NCBI GenBank assembly: GCA_028869385.1
Contig: JAGWSR010000048.1
Coordinates: forward strand, 17,370-81,369
Direction: 5' to 3'
Length of the DNA stretch: 64,000 nucleotides
From: a bacterium
GTDB lineage: Bacteria > Vulcanimicrobiota > Vulcanimicrobiia > Vulcanimicrobiales > Vulcanimicrobiaceae
This document shows, piece after piece, positions 1 through 8,148 of the stretch. Under the pieces are notes generated by a model, which saw only the letters and a program-made list of their open reading frames with translations, was not told the DNA's origin and ran no database searches. Position 1 is the stretch's first letter; each line of letters starts with the position of its first letter. Both the position numbers and the translations under genes were made by a program.

Positions 1-114
1 GGACTCCGGACCGAGGTCTTCGCTTACGCCGAGTTGCCGCCGGAGCTGGCGCTCCGTCCGGCGGGGGTGTTGGCTGGTTCCCTCGAACCCCCGCGGTCGG
101 CCCTTCCGGTTTGA
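1..114 (+). CDS. 3' end of an unidentified gene (partial)
   Basis: Frame 1 is open from the window edge to a TGA at 112-114 and gives 37 residues ending in SALPV. It has the GC-rich third positions of the neighbouring genes. It lies 81 bases upstream of secD on the same strand, where yajC or tgt often sits, but the fragment does not match the end of either that I can recognise. It may equally be a chance frame. Function unknown. Confidence 0.35.
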   Translation, partial: GLRTEVFAYAELPPELALRPAGVLAGSLEPPRSALPV

Positions 115-140
115 CCCCCGGGCGGAGCCATTGCTACACT
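111..140 (+). promoter_or_regulatory. Candidate sigma-70 promoter for secDF
   Basis: TTGACC (111-116), an 18-bp spacer and TACACT (135-140) form a good vegetative promoter. It would start transcription near 147, about 50 bases upstream of the secD ATG. The same TTGACC -35 box recurs at 32889 before a lipoprotein gene. If it is real, secD has its own promoter and does not depend on the upstream gene. Confidence 0.5.
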
Positions 141-195
141 CGTAAGGTTGACGCCGGGCAGTCGCTCCGGCGCTCCCTTTTTCATGTAGAAGCCG

Positions 196-1569
196 ATGAG
201 CTGGAATACATTTAAACCGATTCTCAAGGCGCTGGTGATCGTCGCCGTCGTCGCCTACTCGCTGTATGCGATGCTCCCCCTCGAGCAGAAGATTCATCTC
301 GGACTGGATCTGCAGGGCGGTTCGCGCCTGCTGCTTCAGCTCTCGCCCACGGAGGACGTGAAGACGATCACGCCCGAGGTGCAGGCGCAGACGCGTCAGG
401 TGCTCGACAACCGCATCAACGGCCTCGGCGTGACCGAGCCGACGATCAGCAATGTCGGCAGCGACCGCATTTTGGTCGAGGTGCCTGCCGTCAAGAATCC
501 CGATCAGCTCGAGCAGTTGGTCAAGCAGGTCGCGGTCCTCGATTACAAGATCATGCCGATTGAGGTCGAGCGTAAGGCCGACCTCGCGCTCTCGATCGTG
601 AACGCGCCCGCGAACGCGCCCGGCATCACGGCCAAGCAGCGTGCCGAGGCCGAGAAATACGTGAAAGAGGGTGCGTACGCTGCGAGCGGCCCGGTCGTCT
701 ACACCGGTAAAGAACTCAAAGCCGCGCAGGCGAGCTACGATCAGGCCGGCAATCCGAACATCACGTTCCAGACCAAGGACGCGGCGAAGTTCGGTCGGAT
801 GACCACGGCCAACATCAACAAGCTCCTCGCGATCTTCCTCGATCATCGCTACGTCTCGGCCGCGACGATCCAGAGCCCGATCTTCGATTCGGGCGAGATC
901 ACTGGCCAGTTTACGCAAGCGCAGACGGTCACGCTCGCCAACGAGCTCAACGCCGGCGCGCTGCCCGCGAAGATCACGATCATTCAGAAAGAGACGGTCG
1001 GTCCGACCCTCGGCAAGATCGATCTCGTCGAGTCGCTCAAGGCCTCGATGCTCGGTCTCGCGCTCGTGCTCATCTTCATGGTGCTGATCTATCGGCTCCC
1101 CGGCTTCCTCGCGGACGTCGCGCTCGTCATTTACGTGGTCGTGATGATGGGCATCCTCGCGCTCTCGCACGCGACGCTCACGCTGCCGGGAATCGCGGGC
1201 TTCGTGCTCTCGATCGGTATGGCGGTCGACGCAAACGTCCTCATCTTCGAACGCATCAAAGAAGAGCTGTGGAACGGCAAGCCGATGCGCTCCGCCGTGC
1301 GCACGGGCTTCACGCGCGCGTTCTCGGCGGTCTTCGACAGCCACTTCACCACGATCGTCGGTTCGGGCGTGCTCTTCATGCTCGGCACCGGTACGGTGAA
1401 GGGCTTCGCCTTCACACTCTTCTGGGGAACCGTGGTCTCGCTCGTCACCGCGGTCTTCATCACGCGGTTCTTCGTCGACGTGCTCGTCGATAACGGCATC
1501 CTGACCGCTCCCGAACTCTACGGCGTCAAGAGCGACGACGTCGGCATCTTCGCCAAGACGGGAGCATAG
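196..1569 (+). CDS. secD: Protein translocase subunit SecD
   Basis: Inner-membrane subunit of the SecDF complex, which uses the proton-motive force to help pull secreted proteins across the membrane. The 457-residue protein has an N-terminal membrane helix (about 8-28), the conserved LGLDLQGG motif (35-42), a periplasmic P1 region of about 230 residues, and a C-terminal five-helix block containing TVGPTLGKID and the signature IGMAVDANVLIFERIKEE. Length and domain order are normal for the short form of SecD. secF follows after 9 bases, so the two are translated from one message. No feature is unusual. Confidence 0.97.
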   Translation: MSWNTFKPILKALVIVAVVAYSLYAMLPLEQKIHLGLDLQGGSRLLLQLSPTEDVKTITPEVQAQTRQVLDNRINGLGVTEPTISNVGSDRILVEVPAVKNPDQLEQLVKQVAVLDYKIMPIEVERKADLALSIVNAPANAPGITAKQRAEAEKYVKEGAYAASGPVVYTGKELKAAQASYDQAGNPNITFQTKDAAKFGRMTTANINKLLAIFLDHRYVSAATIQSPIFDSGEITGQFTQAQTVTLANELNAGALPAKITIIQKETVGPTLGKIDLVESLKASMLGLALVLIFMVLIYRLPGFLADVALVIYVVVMMGILALSHATLTLPGIAGFVLSIGMAVDANVLIFERIKEELWNGKPMRSAVRTGFTRAFSAVFDSHFTTIVGSGVLFMLGTGTVKGFAFTLFWGTVVSLVTAVFITRFFVDVLVDNGILTAPELYGVKSDDVGIFAKTGA

Positions 1570-1578
1570 GAAAGTACC

Positions 1579-2871
1579 ATGTTCTTTCGCAGACTGAATT
1601 GGAATATCGTCGGCTGGTTCCGTACCGTCTCGGCGATCTCGTACATCGTCATCGCCCTCGGTCTCGCGGCGATGGTCTATCACGGCTTCGAAGGCGGAAA
1701 GGGCTTCCAGCCCTCGCAGATGCTGCGTCTCGGCCTCTCGTTCACCGGCGGCACCGAGGTCGACGTGACCTTCGCGCATCCGGTTACGGCCGATCAGGTG
1801 CGCTCGGGTCTCACCGCGCTCAACCTGAGCGACGAGCGCATCAACACGACCGGCAGCGACGGCACGCAGTTCTCGATCGCCACGCAGACGTCGTTCGCCA
1901 ACGACTCGGTGCCGCTCAAGGACGCGCTCTCGAAGATCGCGCCGTTCGATGCGCAGAAGCTCTCGATCAGCGCCATCGGGCCGACGCTCGGCGCCGAGTA
2001 TCTGCGCGACGCGCTCCTCGCGCTCGTGATCGCGCTCGGCATCCAGTTCCTCTACATCGCGTTCCGCTTCGGATGGAACTACATCTTCGGCCTCGTCACG
2101 GTTATCGCGCTGGTGCGCGACGCCGCGATGATGGTGGGCATCTACGCGCTCGCGGGCAAGTCGGCCGACGACGCGTTCTTGGCCGCGGTGCTGACCGTCA
2201 TCGGTTACTCCGTGATGGATACGATCGTCATCTTGGATCGTATTCGCGAGAATACGAAGATCATGGGCGGCGCGCCGTACGACACGATCGTCAACGAGTC
2301 CATCAAGCAAACGATGACGCGTTCGTTCAACACCCTCGCGACCGTGGTGATCACGCTCGTCGCCCTGCTTGCCCTCGGCGGCGCGAGTTTGAAGAACTTC
2401 GCGTTCGCGCTGCTCGTCGGCATCTGCTCGGGCGGCTACCACTCGATCTTCTACTCGGCGCCGCTCGTGCTCGTTTTCCGTAAGCGTCAGCTCGAAGCTG
2501 CCGCGCGCAAGCGTCGCGAGAGCCTCTCGCCCGCCGCCGCGCGTTCGACGTCGTCGGCGCCCGCCGCGAGCAGCGGCGCGCGCGAACGCGACGATATCGT
2601 GGCGGCTCGTCGCGAGCGTCGGCAGAAGCAGAAGGGCTCCGCACGCCCGCCGCAGACCGGACCCGCGCGCTACAAGCGCAAGCGCGACGGCACGACGATG
2701 GTCGAAGACGCGGTCGACGTGGAGACGCACGAGGTCGATCCGCTCGACGCGCAGGTCTCGGGCATGCACGACGAAGCGCTCGAACAAGGCCACGAGACGA
2801 TCACCCTCAACCTCGAGGGATTCGACGTGCACGAGCATGGCGAGTCGCCCGCGGGTGAAGAGCAGCACTAG
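1579..2871 (+). CDS. secF: Protein translocase subunit SecF with long C-terminal tail
   Basis: Partner of SecD in proton-driven protein export. Residues 1-300 hold the usual SecF core: an N-terminal helix, LGLSFTGGTEVDV near 51-63, AIGPTLG at 132-138 and the membrane motif GYSVMDTIVILDRIREN at 209-225. After about residue 302 comes an extra hydrophilic tail of roughly 130 residues, first rich in Arg/Ala/Ser and then acidic. Most SecF proteins end near residue 300-320, so this tail is additional. It would lie in the cytoplasm. The 3' end overlaps the downstream helicase gene by 35 bases. Confidence 0.96.
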   Translation: MFFRRLNWNIVGWFRTVSAISYIVIALGLAAMVYHGFEGGKGFQPSQMLRLGLSFTGGTEVDVTFAHPVTADQVRSGLTALNLSDERINTTGSDGTQFSIATQTSFANDSVPLKDALSKIAPFDAQKLSISAIGPTLGAEYLRDALLALVIALGIQFLYIAFRFGWNYIFGLVTVIALVRDAAMMVGIYALAGKSADDAFLAAVLTVIGYSVMDTIVILDRIRENTKIMGGAPYDTIVNESIKQTMTRSFNTLATVVITLVALLALGGASLKNFAFALLVGICSGGYHSIFYSAPLVLVFRKRQLEAAARKRRESLSPAAARSTSSAPAASSGARERDDIVAARRERRQKQKGSARPPQTGPARYKRKRDGTTMVEDAVDVETHEVDPLDAQVSGMHDEALEQGHETITLNLEGFDVHEHGESPAGEEQH

Positions 2872-4840
2872 CGCGCTCCCCCCGCCGACGCCCTCGGAAG
2901 CAGCATTTGAGCGCGCCTTTGGCGCGCTCAAATCGTCTCCCGGGGCGGCGCGTGCGTCGGAGGGCGGGCTCGCGGCGTTCGTCGCCGAGCAGTTCGCGCG
3001 TAGCGCCGAGTACGCCGCCGATCGCTACGGGTCGATCGGCGGCGCGTCGCAGTTTCATACCAAGATCGCGGGCGTCTCGTTCGAGCGCCGACAGTCCACG
3101 ATCGAGGCGCTCCAACTGGGAACCGAACTCGGCCTCGTGCGCGAGCCCGAGAATCCGCACGACCCCAACGCCATCGCCGTGCGTTACGGAGACCTGCCGC
3201 TCGGCTATCTCAATCGCGGCATCGCCAAGCACATCGCGCCGCTCGTGGATGCCGGCGCACGCTATCGCGCGCGCGTCGAATCGTTGACGGGCGGCGCGAG
3301 CGGCGACGGCGCCGCACGCCATCGCGGGGTCAACCTCTATGTCTGGCGCGATGCCGCGCAGAGCCTCGCGCAACGCGCCGACGAACGCGACGAGGCGCGC
3401 CGCGCGTGGAACGGCGATGCCGAGCGCGTGCGCGCGGCCCTCATCGGCGACGGGCGGCCACACGCCGCGCAGTACGCCGCGCTCGAACGCATCGAGGCGG
3501 GGCACAACACGCTCGTCGTGCTGGGCACCGGGCGCGGGAAATCGTTCTGCTTTCAGTATCCGGCGGCGCTGCGCGCGTTGCGCGCGGAGGGCAAGACGCT
3601 CGTCATCTATCCGTTGCGCGCGCTCGCGAACGATCAGTACGAAGCGCTGATCAGAAAGTTCGATCCCTTCGGGCTACGTATCTACCGTGCGAACGGCTCG
3701 ATCTCGCACGACGAACGCGAAGAGCTCTTCGAGGCGCTGCGCTCGGGCGCGTGGGATATCATCCTCGCGACGCCGGAGTTCCTCGAATTCCATCGCGCCG
3801 AATTCGCGGGCAAGAGCGCGCCCTCGTTCGTGGTGATCGACGAAGCGCACCATCTCTACGAATCCACGCACCGCGGCGCGTACGGCCGTATCGGGGCAAC
3901 GATCGCATCGCTCGGCTCTCCGCAGGTGCTCGCCCTCACCGCCACCGCCAACGACGCGGCCTTCGCGCAGATCGTGCGCGACCTGCGCATCGACGCGTGG
4001 GTGATCGATCCGACCGTTCGCGAGAACCTCCACGTGATCGACGCGCGCGAGACCAAGGATAAGGATGCCTATCTCCACGAGCTCTTTCGCGGCGGCGATA
4101 AGGGGATCGTGTACTGCATGTCGCGCCAGAAAGCGACCGCCGTGGCCGAAGCGCTGCGCAAGAAGATCGGCGACGCGGTGATGTTTTACCACGCGGGCAT
4201 GCCGACGCCCGAGCGCCACGAGGTGGAGCGCTTCTTTCGCGAGGGAGCGCTGCAAGTCGTCGTGGCGACCTCGGCCTTCGGCGAGGGCATCGATCTGCCC
4301 GACGTCCGCCACGTCGTGCTCTACCACCTGAACTTCGACTACACCGAATTCAATCAGCAGGCGGGTCGCGCCGGCCGCGACGGCGCGCGCGCGGAGATCC
4401 ACCTGCTCTTCAGTACGAACGACAAGACGATCAACGAGTTCATCATCGACCGCGAGGCGCCGACGCTCGCCGTGCTCCGGGCGCTCTACCGCGGCATCCG
4501 CGGGCTCGCTCCCGGCGGCGTCGTGCGCATGCCCTACACCGAGATCGCGCGCACGCTCGAGTTGGACAAGGTCAACGACCGTACCGTGAGCGTCGCGCTG
4601 CGGATCTTCGAAGACGCCGGACTCGTCGAAGTGGCCGAAGACGACGACGGGCGCTACGTGCGCTTTCTTTCGGTCGAAGGGAAGGTCGATCTCGAACGCA
4701 ACGAACGCTTCGCCGAAGGCGAGGCGGAGCGCGAGAGTTTTAAGCGGTTCTCCGATTTCGTCCTGAGCGCGAATGCCGACGCGCTCGAACGCATCATCAA
4801 TCGTCCGATCTATCCGGAGCGCGTGACGCTCGTCCGTTAG
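2837..4840 (+). CDS. HIRAN-domain RecQ-like superfamily 2 DNA helicase
   Basis: Probable ATP-dependent DNA helicase in repair or replication-fork processing. The 667-residue protein carries a HIRAN domain at about 72-160 (the module that binds 3' DNA ends in eukaryotic HLTF). A RecQ-type motor follows: Walker A GTGRGKS (230-236), DEAH (335-338), LTAT (367-370) and motif VI QQAGRAGRDG (507-516). There are no RQC zinc-binding or HRDC domains. The last ~130 residues include a winged-helix-like stretch. The ATG lies inside the end of secF. The gene converges with a membrane-protein gene, overlapping by 44 bases. The family is clear, but the biological substrate is not. Confidence 0.85.
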   Translation: MASRPRVKSSTSALPPPTPSEAAFERAFGALKSSPGAARASEGGLAAFVAEQFARSAEYAADRYGSIGGASQFHTKIAGVSFERRQSTIEALQLGTELGLVREPENPHDPNAIAVRYGDLPLGYLNRGIAKHIAPLVDAGARYRARVESLTGGASGDGAARHRGVNLYVWRDAAQSLAQRADERDEARRAWNGDAERVRAALIGDGRPHAAQYAALERIEAGHNTLVVLGTGRGKSFCFQYPAALRALRAEGKTLVIYPLRALANDQYEALIRKFDPFGLRIYRANGSISHDEREELFEALRSGAWDIILATPEFLEFHRAEFAGKSAPSFVVIDEAHHLYESTHRGAYGRIGATIASLGSPQVLALTATANDAAFAQIVRDLRIDAWVIDPTVRENLHVIDARETKDKDAYLHELFRGGDKGIVYCMSRQKATAVAEALRKKIGDAVMFYHAGMPTPERHEVERFFREGALQVVVATSAFGEGIDLPDVRHVVLYHLNFDYTEFNQQAGRAGRDGARAEIHLLFSTNDKTINEFIIDREAPTLAVLRALYRGIRGLAPGGVVRMPYTEIARTLELDKVNDRTVSVALRIFEDAGLVEVAEDDDGRYVRFLSVEGKVDLERNERFAEGEAERESFKRFSDFVLSANADALERIINRPIYPERVTLVR

Positions 4841-5336
4841 CGTGCCGTCCGGTGAGGAAGAGCGCGAATGCGATCAATGCGATGCCGACCGCGAGTTCGA
4901 GTAGATCGAGCGGCGTCTGCGGATCGTGCTCGAGCGCGAATTGGAAGTAGCGCACGACGAGGATCAGAAACACGACCTTGGCAAGGCGCTCTTTGAGATC
5001 GTCGATGCTCGTGATCAGCAGCAGGCGCTGCGCGATCGGCGAGCTCTCGGCGGCCTCGATGCGACTGATAAAGAGCTCGTAGAGGCCGAGTGCGAAGATC
5101 ACGAGGATCGCCGCGAAGAGATAGCCATCCACGATCTCCGCGACGTGCGCCACGATCGCCGTGTGCGTGATCGTGGTGCCGTCGTAGGCGACGACGTCGT
5201 GCGCGAGCCGAACCACGTCGGCGCTCGCAACGTAAAAGAGCATGGCCGAGATCAGCAGGCTCGCGACGACCGCGATGAAGATGAGGAGGCGGCTGCTCCA
5301 CAGCACGCGCTCTAGGGCACGCTCGAACGAAAGCAT
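4797..5336 (-). CDS. UPF0114 (YqhA-like) membrane protein
   Basis: A predicted inner-membrane protein of about 179 residues. I chose the ATG at 5336 because the protein then begins MLSFERALERVLWSSRLL, as YqhA relatives do, and the upstream extension has low-complexity content. Three or four hydrophobic segments are visible. The hydrophilic middle contains SIDDLKERLAKVVFLILVV, typical of the family. The family has no firmly assigned function. Its 3' end overlaps the helicase gene tail to tail, and its start is divergent from the NUDIX gene with only 33 bases between. Confidence 0.8.
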   Translation of the reverse strand: MLSFERALERVLWSSRLLIFIAVVASLLISAMLFYVASADVVRLAHDVVAYDGTTITHTAIVAHVAEIVDGYLFAAILVIFALGLYELFISRIEAAESSPIAQRLLLITSIDDLKERLAKVVFLILVVRYFQFALEHDPQTPLDLLELAVGIALIAFALFLTGRHANGRASRAPDRSDD

Positions 5337-5369
5337 CGTTCCGGCATTCGCGCGTCGAACGGAGGGCCC

Positions 5370-5915
5370 ATGCAAGACGAGATTCGGCGCCCCGCCGCGG
5401 TGATTCTCGGCATCCTCGAGGAGCCGCCGCACGGCGTGATCTTCGTCGAGCGAGCTGCGCACTTGCGCAGTCACGCTGGGCAGATCGGTTTGCCCGGCGG
5501 GGGCATGGACGAAGGCGACGCGGGCGATCTGCGTGCGACCGCGCTACGCGAGATGCACGAGGAGGTCGGCGTGCATGCCGAGCGCGTGACGATGCTCGCC
5601 ACGCTCCCCGAGATTCGCGCTCGCGTCAACCGCTACGCGGTCACGCCCTTCGTCGCCACGGTGGCGCCGGGGGAGTTGCGAATCGACGCGAGTGAGACGG
5701 TGGGGCTCTTTACCGTACCGCTCGCGACGCTGCTCGCGGAGGTACGCGAAGGCACCGTCTCGTTCGGCGCGCTCGAGATCGACTCGACGATCTTGGATTA
5801 CGGCGACCGGCGTATCTGGGGCCTCACCGGACGGATCTTGCGTGACTTCGTGGATGCGTGGAGCGACCCGGGCGACGCGTTACGCGACCTGGTCGAAGCG
5901 CGCTTACGCCGTTAG
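5370..5915 (+). CDS. NUDIX hydrolase, CoA pyrophosphatase type (NudL-like)
   Basis: A 181-residue NUDIX enzyme that probably cleaves coenzyme A or acyl-CoA to phosphopantetheine and 3',5'-ADP. The NUDIX box at about 42-67 contains LPGGGMDEGD followed by TALREMHEEVGV. The spacing between the glycines and REMHEE is longer than in the plain consensus, as in the UPF0035/NudL subgroup. The neighbouring acyl-CoA dehydrogenase operon makes a CoA-related substrate reasonable. The 3' end overlaps the TetR gene by 12 bases, tail to tail. Confidence 0.82.
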   Translation: MQDEIRRPAAVILGILEEPPHGVIFVERAAHLRSHAGQIGLPGGGMDEGDAGDLRATALREMHEEVGVHAERVTMLATLPEIRARVNRYAVTPFVATVAPGELRIDASETVGLFTVPLATLLAEVREGTVSFGALEIDSTILDYGDRRIWGLTGRILRDFVDAWSDPGDALRDLVEARLRR

Positions 5916-6485
5916 GCCCTCGCGCAAGACGGCGAGAAGCGCTTCGAACCGCCGGTCGAAATCGGCCGGATCGCGGGCGGCGAGCGCCACGCCGCGTGCC
6001 GCCGCGAGGAGCGTCTGCGCGATGGCGCGCGCGGTAAGGCGGTCGGCCGTTCGCCGCAGCTCTGCGCGCAGCAGGCCGCGCTCGACGAGTTCGACGACGA
6101 GCGATTCGAAGCGCTCGTCGAAGGCGCGAAAGAGGTCGGCGGCGTGTTCGTCGCGCGACTCGACCAGTTCGCGGCCGTACGGTGCCGACGCGACCATGCG
6201 AAAGAAGCGTCCGTACTTCACGCGGAGCGCCGCGGCGATGCGTGCGAAGGCATGTCCGTCGTCGCCGATCGTCTCCCGTACGTCCGAAAACACGTGCTCG
6301 ATGACGTGCGTGCAGAGCGCGCGAAAGAGCGCCTCTTTGCTCGCGAAGTAGAGGTAGATCGTCCCTTTGCCGATGCCCGCCGCGGCGGCGATCTCGTCCA
6401 CCGACGTCTTGCGGTAACCGTTGTGCGAGAAGAGGCGCAGCGCCGCATCGAGGATCGCGCGCTCTTTGCCGATCGTGGCCTTCAT
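5904..6485 (-). CDS. TetR-family transcriptional regulator
   Basis: A 193-residue regulator with an N-terminal helix-turn-helix (residues about 25-45, TSVDEIAAAAGIGKGTIYLY) and a helical ligand-binding domain. The ATG at 6485 overlaps the stop of the kinase gene in an ATGA arrangement, so this is the last gene of a four-gene operon (acyl-CoA dehydrogenase, phosphatase, kinase, regulator). It probably represses that operon and responds to an acyl-CoA, as FadR/PsrA-like TetR proteins do. The ligand is inferred from context only. Confidence 0.88.
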   Translation of the reverse strand: MKATIGKERAILDAALRLFSHNGYRKTSVDEIAAAAGIGKGTIYLYFASKEALFRALCTHVIEHVFSDVRETIGDDGHAFARIAAALRVKYGRFFRMVASAPYGRELVESRDEHAADLFRAFDERFESLVVELVERGLLRAELRRTADRLTARAIAQTLLAAARGVALAARDPADFDRRFEALLAVLREGLTA

Positions 6486-7531
6486 CGCGCGAGGTGGAGT
6501 GCGACGGCGATCAAGCCGTTCGCCGCGTCGCCGAATCCGCGAAAGCGCTCGTCGTGCGTCTGCCCGAGGACGTAGCGCTTGTAGATCTGCTGGAGGATGC
6601 CGGCGAAGCGGAAGATGTTGAAAATATGGTACCAGCGTACGTGCGCCACGTCGAAGCCGGTGCGGCGCGCGTAGCGCTCGACCACCTGCGCGCGCGTCGG
6701 AAAGCCCGCATGCCACGTGGGCATCGCGCCCACGCGAAAGGCCGGGGGATCGCCGGGTTCGGGCCAAAGCGCGAGCAGATACCCGAGATCCATCAGCGGA
6801 TCGCCGAGCGTGCACATATCCCAGTCGAGCACGGCGACGATACGCGCGGGATCGCTCGCGTCGAGCAGCATGTTGTCGAGCTTGTAGTCGTTGTGTACGA
6901 TCGTCGTCGCGGGCGACGGCGGCAGGCGGTCGCGCATCCATCCGACGAGCGGATGCGCATCGGCGCTCGCGTCGGTACGGGCCGCGTCGTAGCGCGACGC
7001 CCACCCTTCCAATTGCCGCGCGACGTAGCCATCGGGGTGGCCGAGATCTCCGAGTCCCGCGGCGTAGGCGTCGACGCCGTGCAGGTCGGCGAGGGTATCG
7101 ACGATCGCGTGACCGAGGCGCTCGGCAAAACGCGCGTCGTCGGCGTACGCGGGCGGCAGATCGCGTCGGATCGCGATGCCGTGCTTGCGCTCCTCCACGA
7201 CGAAGTCGCTGCCAATCACCGTATGGTCGGTGCACAGGTGATAGCTTTGCGGCGCGAGCGCGAAGCTCGCGTGGAGTTTCGAGAGCACCGCATGCTCGCG
7301 GCGCATATCGTGGGCGTGTTTGGGCACCGGTCCGAGCGGCGGCCGCCGCAGCACGTACTCGCGCTCGCCGAAGCACACGAGATATGTGAGATTCGCGTGC
7401 CCGCCGCCGAACTGACGCACCGCGAAGGCGCCGTCGGTTTCGGGGAGGTGCGCGCGCAGGTAGGGTTCGAGCGCGGCGAGATCGAGCCGCTCCTCGGGTC
7501 GAACGTCGATGACTTCGGGATCGTTCGTCAT
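6482..7531 (-). CDS. APH-like phosphotransferase of the ACAD10/11 kinase type
   Basis: A 349-residue aminoglycoside-phosphotransferase-fold kinase. Visible motifs are FGGGHANLTYLV (41-52, nucleotide loop), the catalytic loop HNDYKLDN (213-220, Asp215 and Asn220) and DWDMCTLGDP starting at Asp236 (metal site). Sequence style matches the kinase half of human ACAD10/ACAD11 rather than antibiotic-resistance enzymes. Recent work assigns that kinase to phosphorylating 4-hydroxyacyl-CoAs before phosphate elimination by the dehydrogenase domain. Here the parts are separate genes in one operon, overlapping by 4 bases on each side. Antibiotic modification is unlikely. Confidence 0.85.
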   Translation of the reverse strand: MTNDPEVIDVRPEERLDLAALEPYLRAHLPETDGAFAVRQFGGGHANLTYLVCFGEREYVLRRPPLGPVPKHAHDMRREHAVLSKLHASFALAPQSYHLCTDHTVIGSDFVVEERKHGIAIRRDLPPAYADDARFAERLGHAIVDTLADLHGVDAYAAGLGDLGHPDGYVARQLEGWASRYDAARTDASADAHPLVGWMRDRLPPSPATTIVHNDYKLDNMLLDASDPARIVAVLDWDMCTLGDPLMDLGYLLALWPEPGDPPAFRVGAMPTWHAGFPTRAQVVERYARRTGFDVAHVRWYHIFNIFRFAGILQQIYKRYVLGQTHDERFRGFGDAANGLIAVALHLAR

Positions 7532-8148
7532 CGTGCGTACTCCAGATGCGCGGTGTCGTTGAGCGTCACGACGAGGCGGCGCTCCGCGCGCGCGCGGACG
7601 ACGGTGATGGACGTGTTGCCCGCGGGGAAGAAGAAGTCGCCGCTCAAGCCGAGCAGCATCGAGACGTAGGCGTTGATCGCTCCCGCGTGCGACACGAGCG
7701 CCACGCGCTCTCCCGCGTGTCGCGCGGCGACCTCATCGACGGCGTCGCGCATACGCGCGCGGATCGCGGCCGACGACTCGGTTCCGGGAAGATGCGACCA
7801 TCCGCCGCGCGCGAGCGCGATCTCGGCGAGATCATGCAAGGCGACCGGGCCGACGCCGGCGATCTCGACCTCGCGCAAGCGAGGTTCGGGAACGATCGCG
7901 AGTCCGGTGCGTTCGCCGACGTAGCGCGCCGTTTCGTGCGTGCGTTGCAGCGGGCTCGCGTAGAGCGCGCGGAGGTCGCGTCGCGCGAGGCGCGCGGCGA
8001 GCGACTCGGCTTGCGCGCGCCCGTGTGCCGAGAGCGGCATATCGACGTCCTTCGGTTCGAGCGTCGCGCCGTGCTCCGGGTGCTCCGCCTCGGCGTGGCG
8101 GATCAGCAGCAACTCGCATGCGCCGTGCTTGACCGCAAAGTCACGCAT
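7528..8148 (-). CDS. Histidine phosphatase (phosphoglycerate mutase-like) family protein
   Basis: A 206-residue branch-2-sized phosphatase. The nucleophile motif [10 protein letters not shown] lies at about 14-23, the second arginine in [13 protein letters not shown], and the second catalytic histidine in LVSHAGAIN. The ATG at 8148 sits 8 bases inside the end of the acyl-CoA dehydrogenase gene, and the stop overlaps the kinase start, so it is translationally coupled to both. A phosphatase next to a kinase and an acyl-CoA dehydrogenase suggests it acts on phosphorylated intermediates or by-products of that pathway. The substrate is not deducible from sequence. Confidence 0.85.
   Translation of the reverse strand: MRDFAVKHGACELLLIRHAEAEHPEHGATLEPKDVDMPLSAHGRAQAESLAARLARRDLRALYASPLQRTHETARYVGERTGLAIVPEPRLREVEIAGVGPVALHDLAEIALARGGWSHLPGTESSAAIRARMRDAVDEVAARHAGERVALVSHAGAINAYVSMLLGLSGDFFFPAGNTSITVVRARAERRLVVTLNDTAHLEYAR

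Noticed and set aside
24..227. A 67-codon open frame on the minus strand at the window start
   Set aside because: It overlaps the secD start and a good promoter, has low-complexity Gly/Arg content and no ribosome-binding site.
6482..7531. Aminoglycoside-resistance kinase
   Set aside because: The APH fold is present, but the operon (acyl-CoA dehydrogenase, phosphatase) and sequence style point to ACAD10/11-type metabolism.
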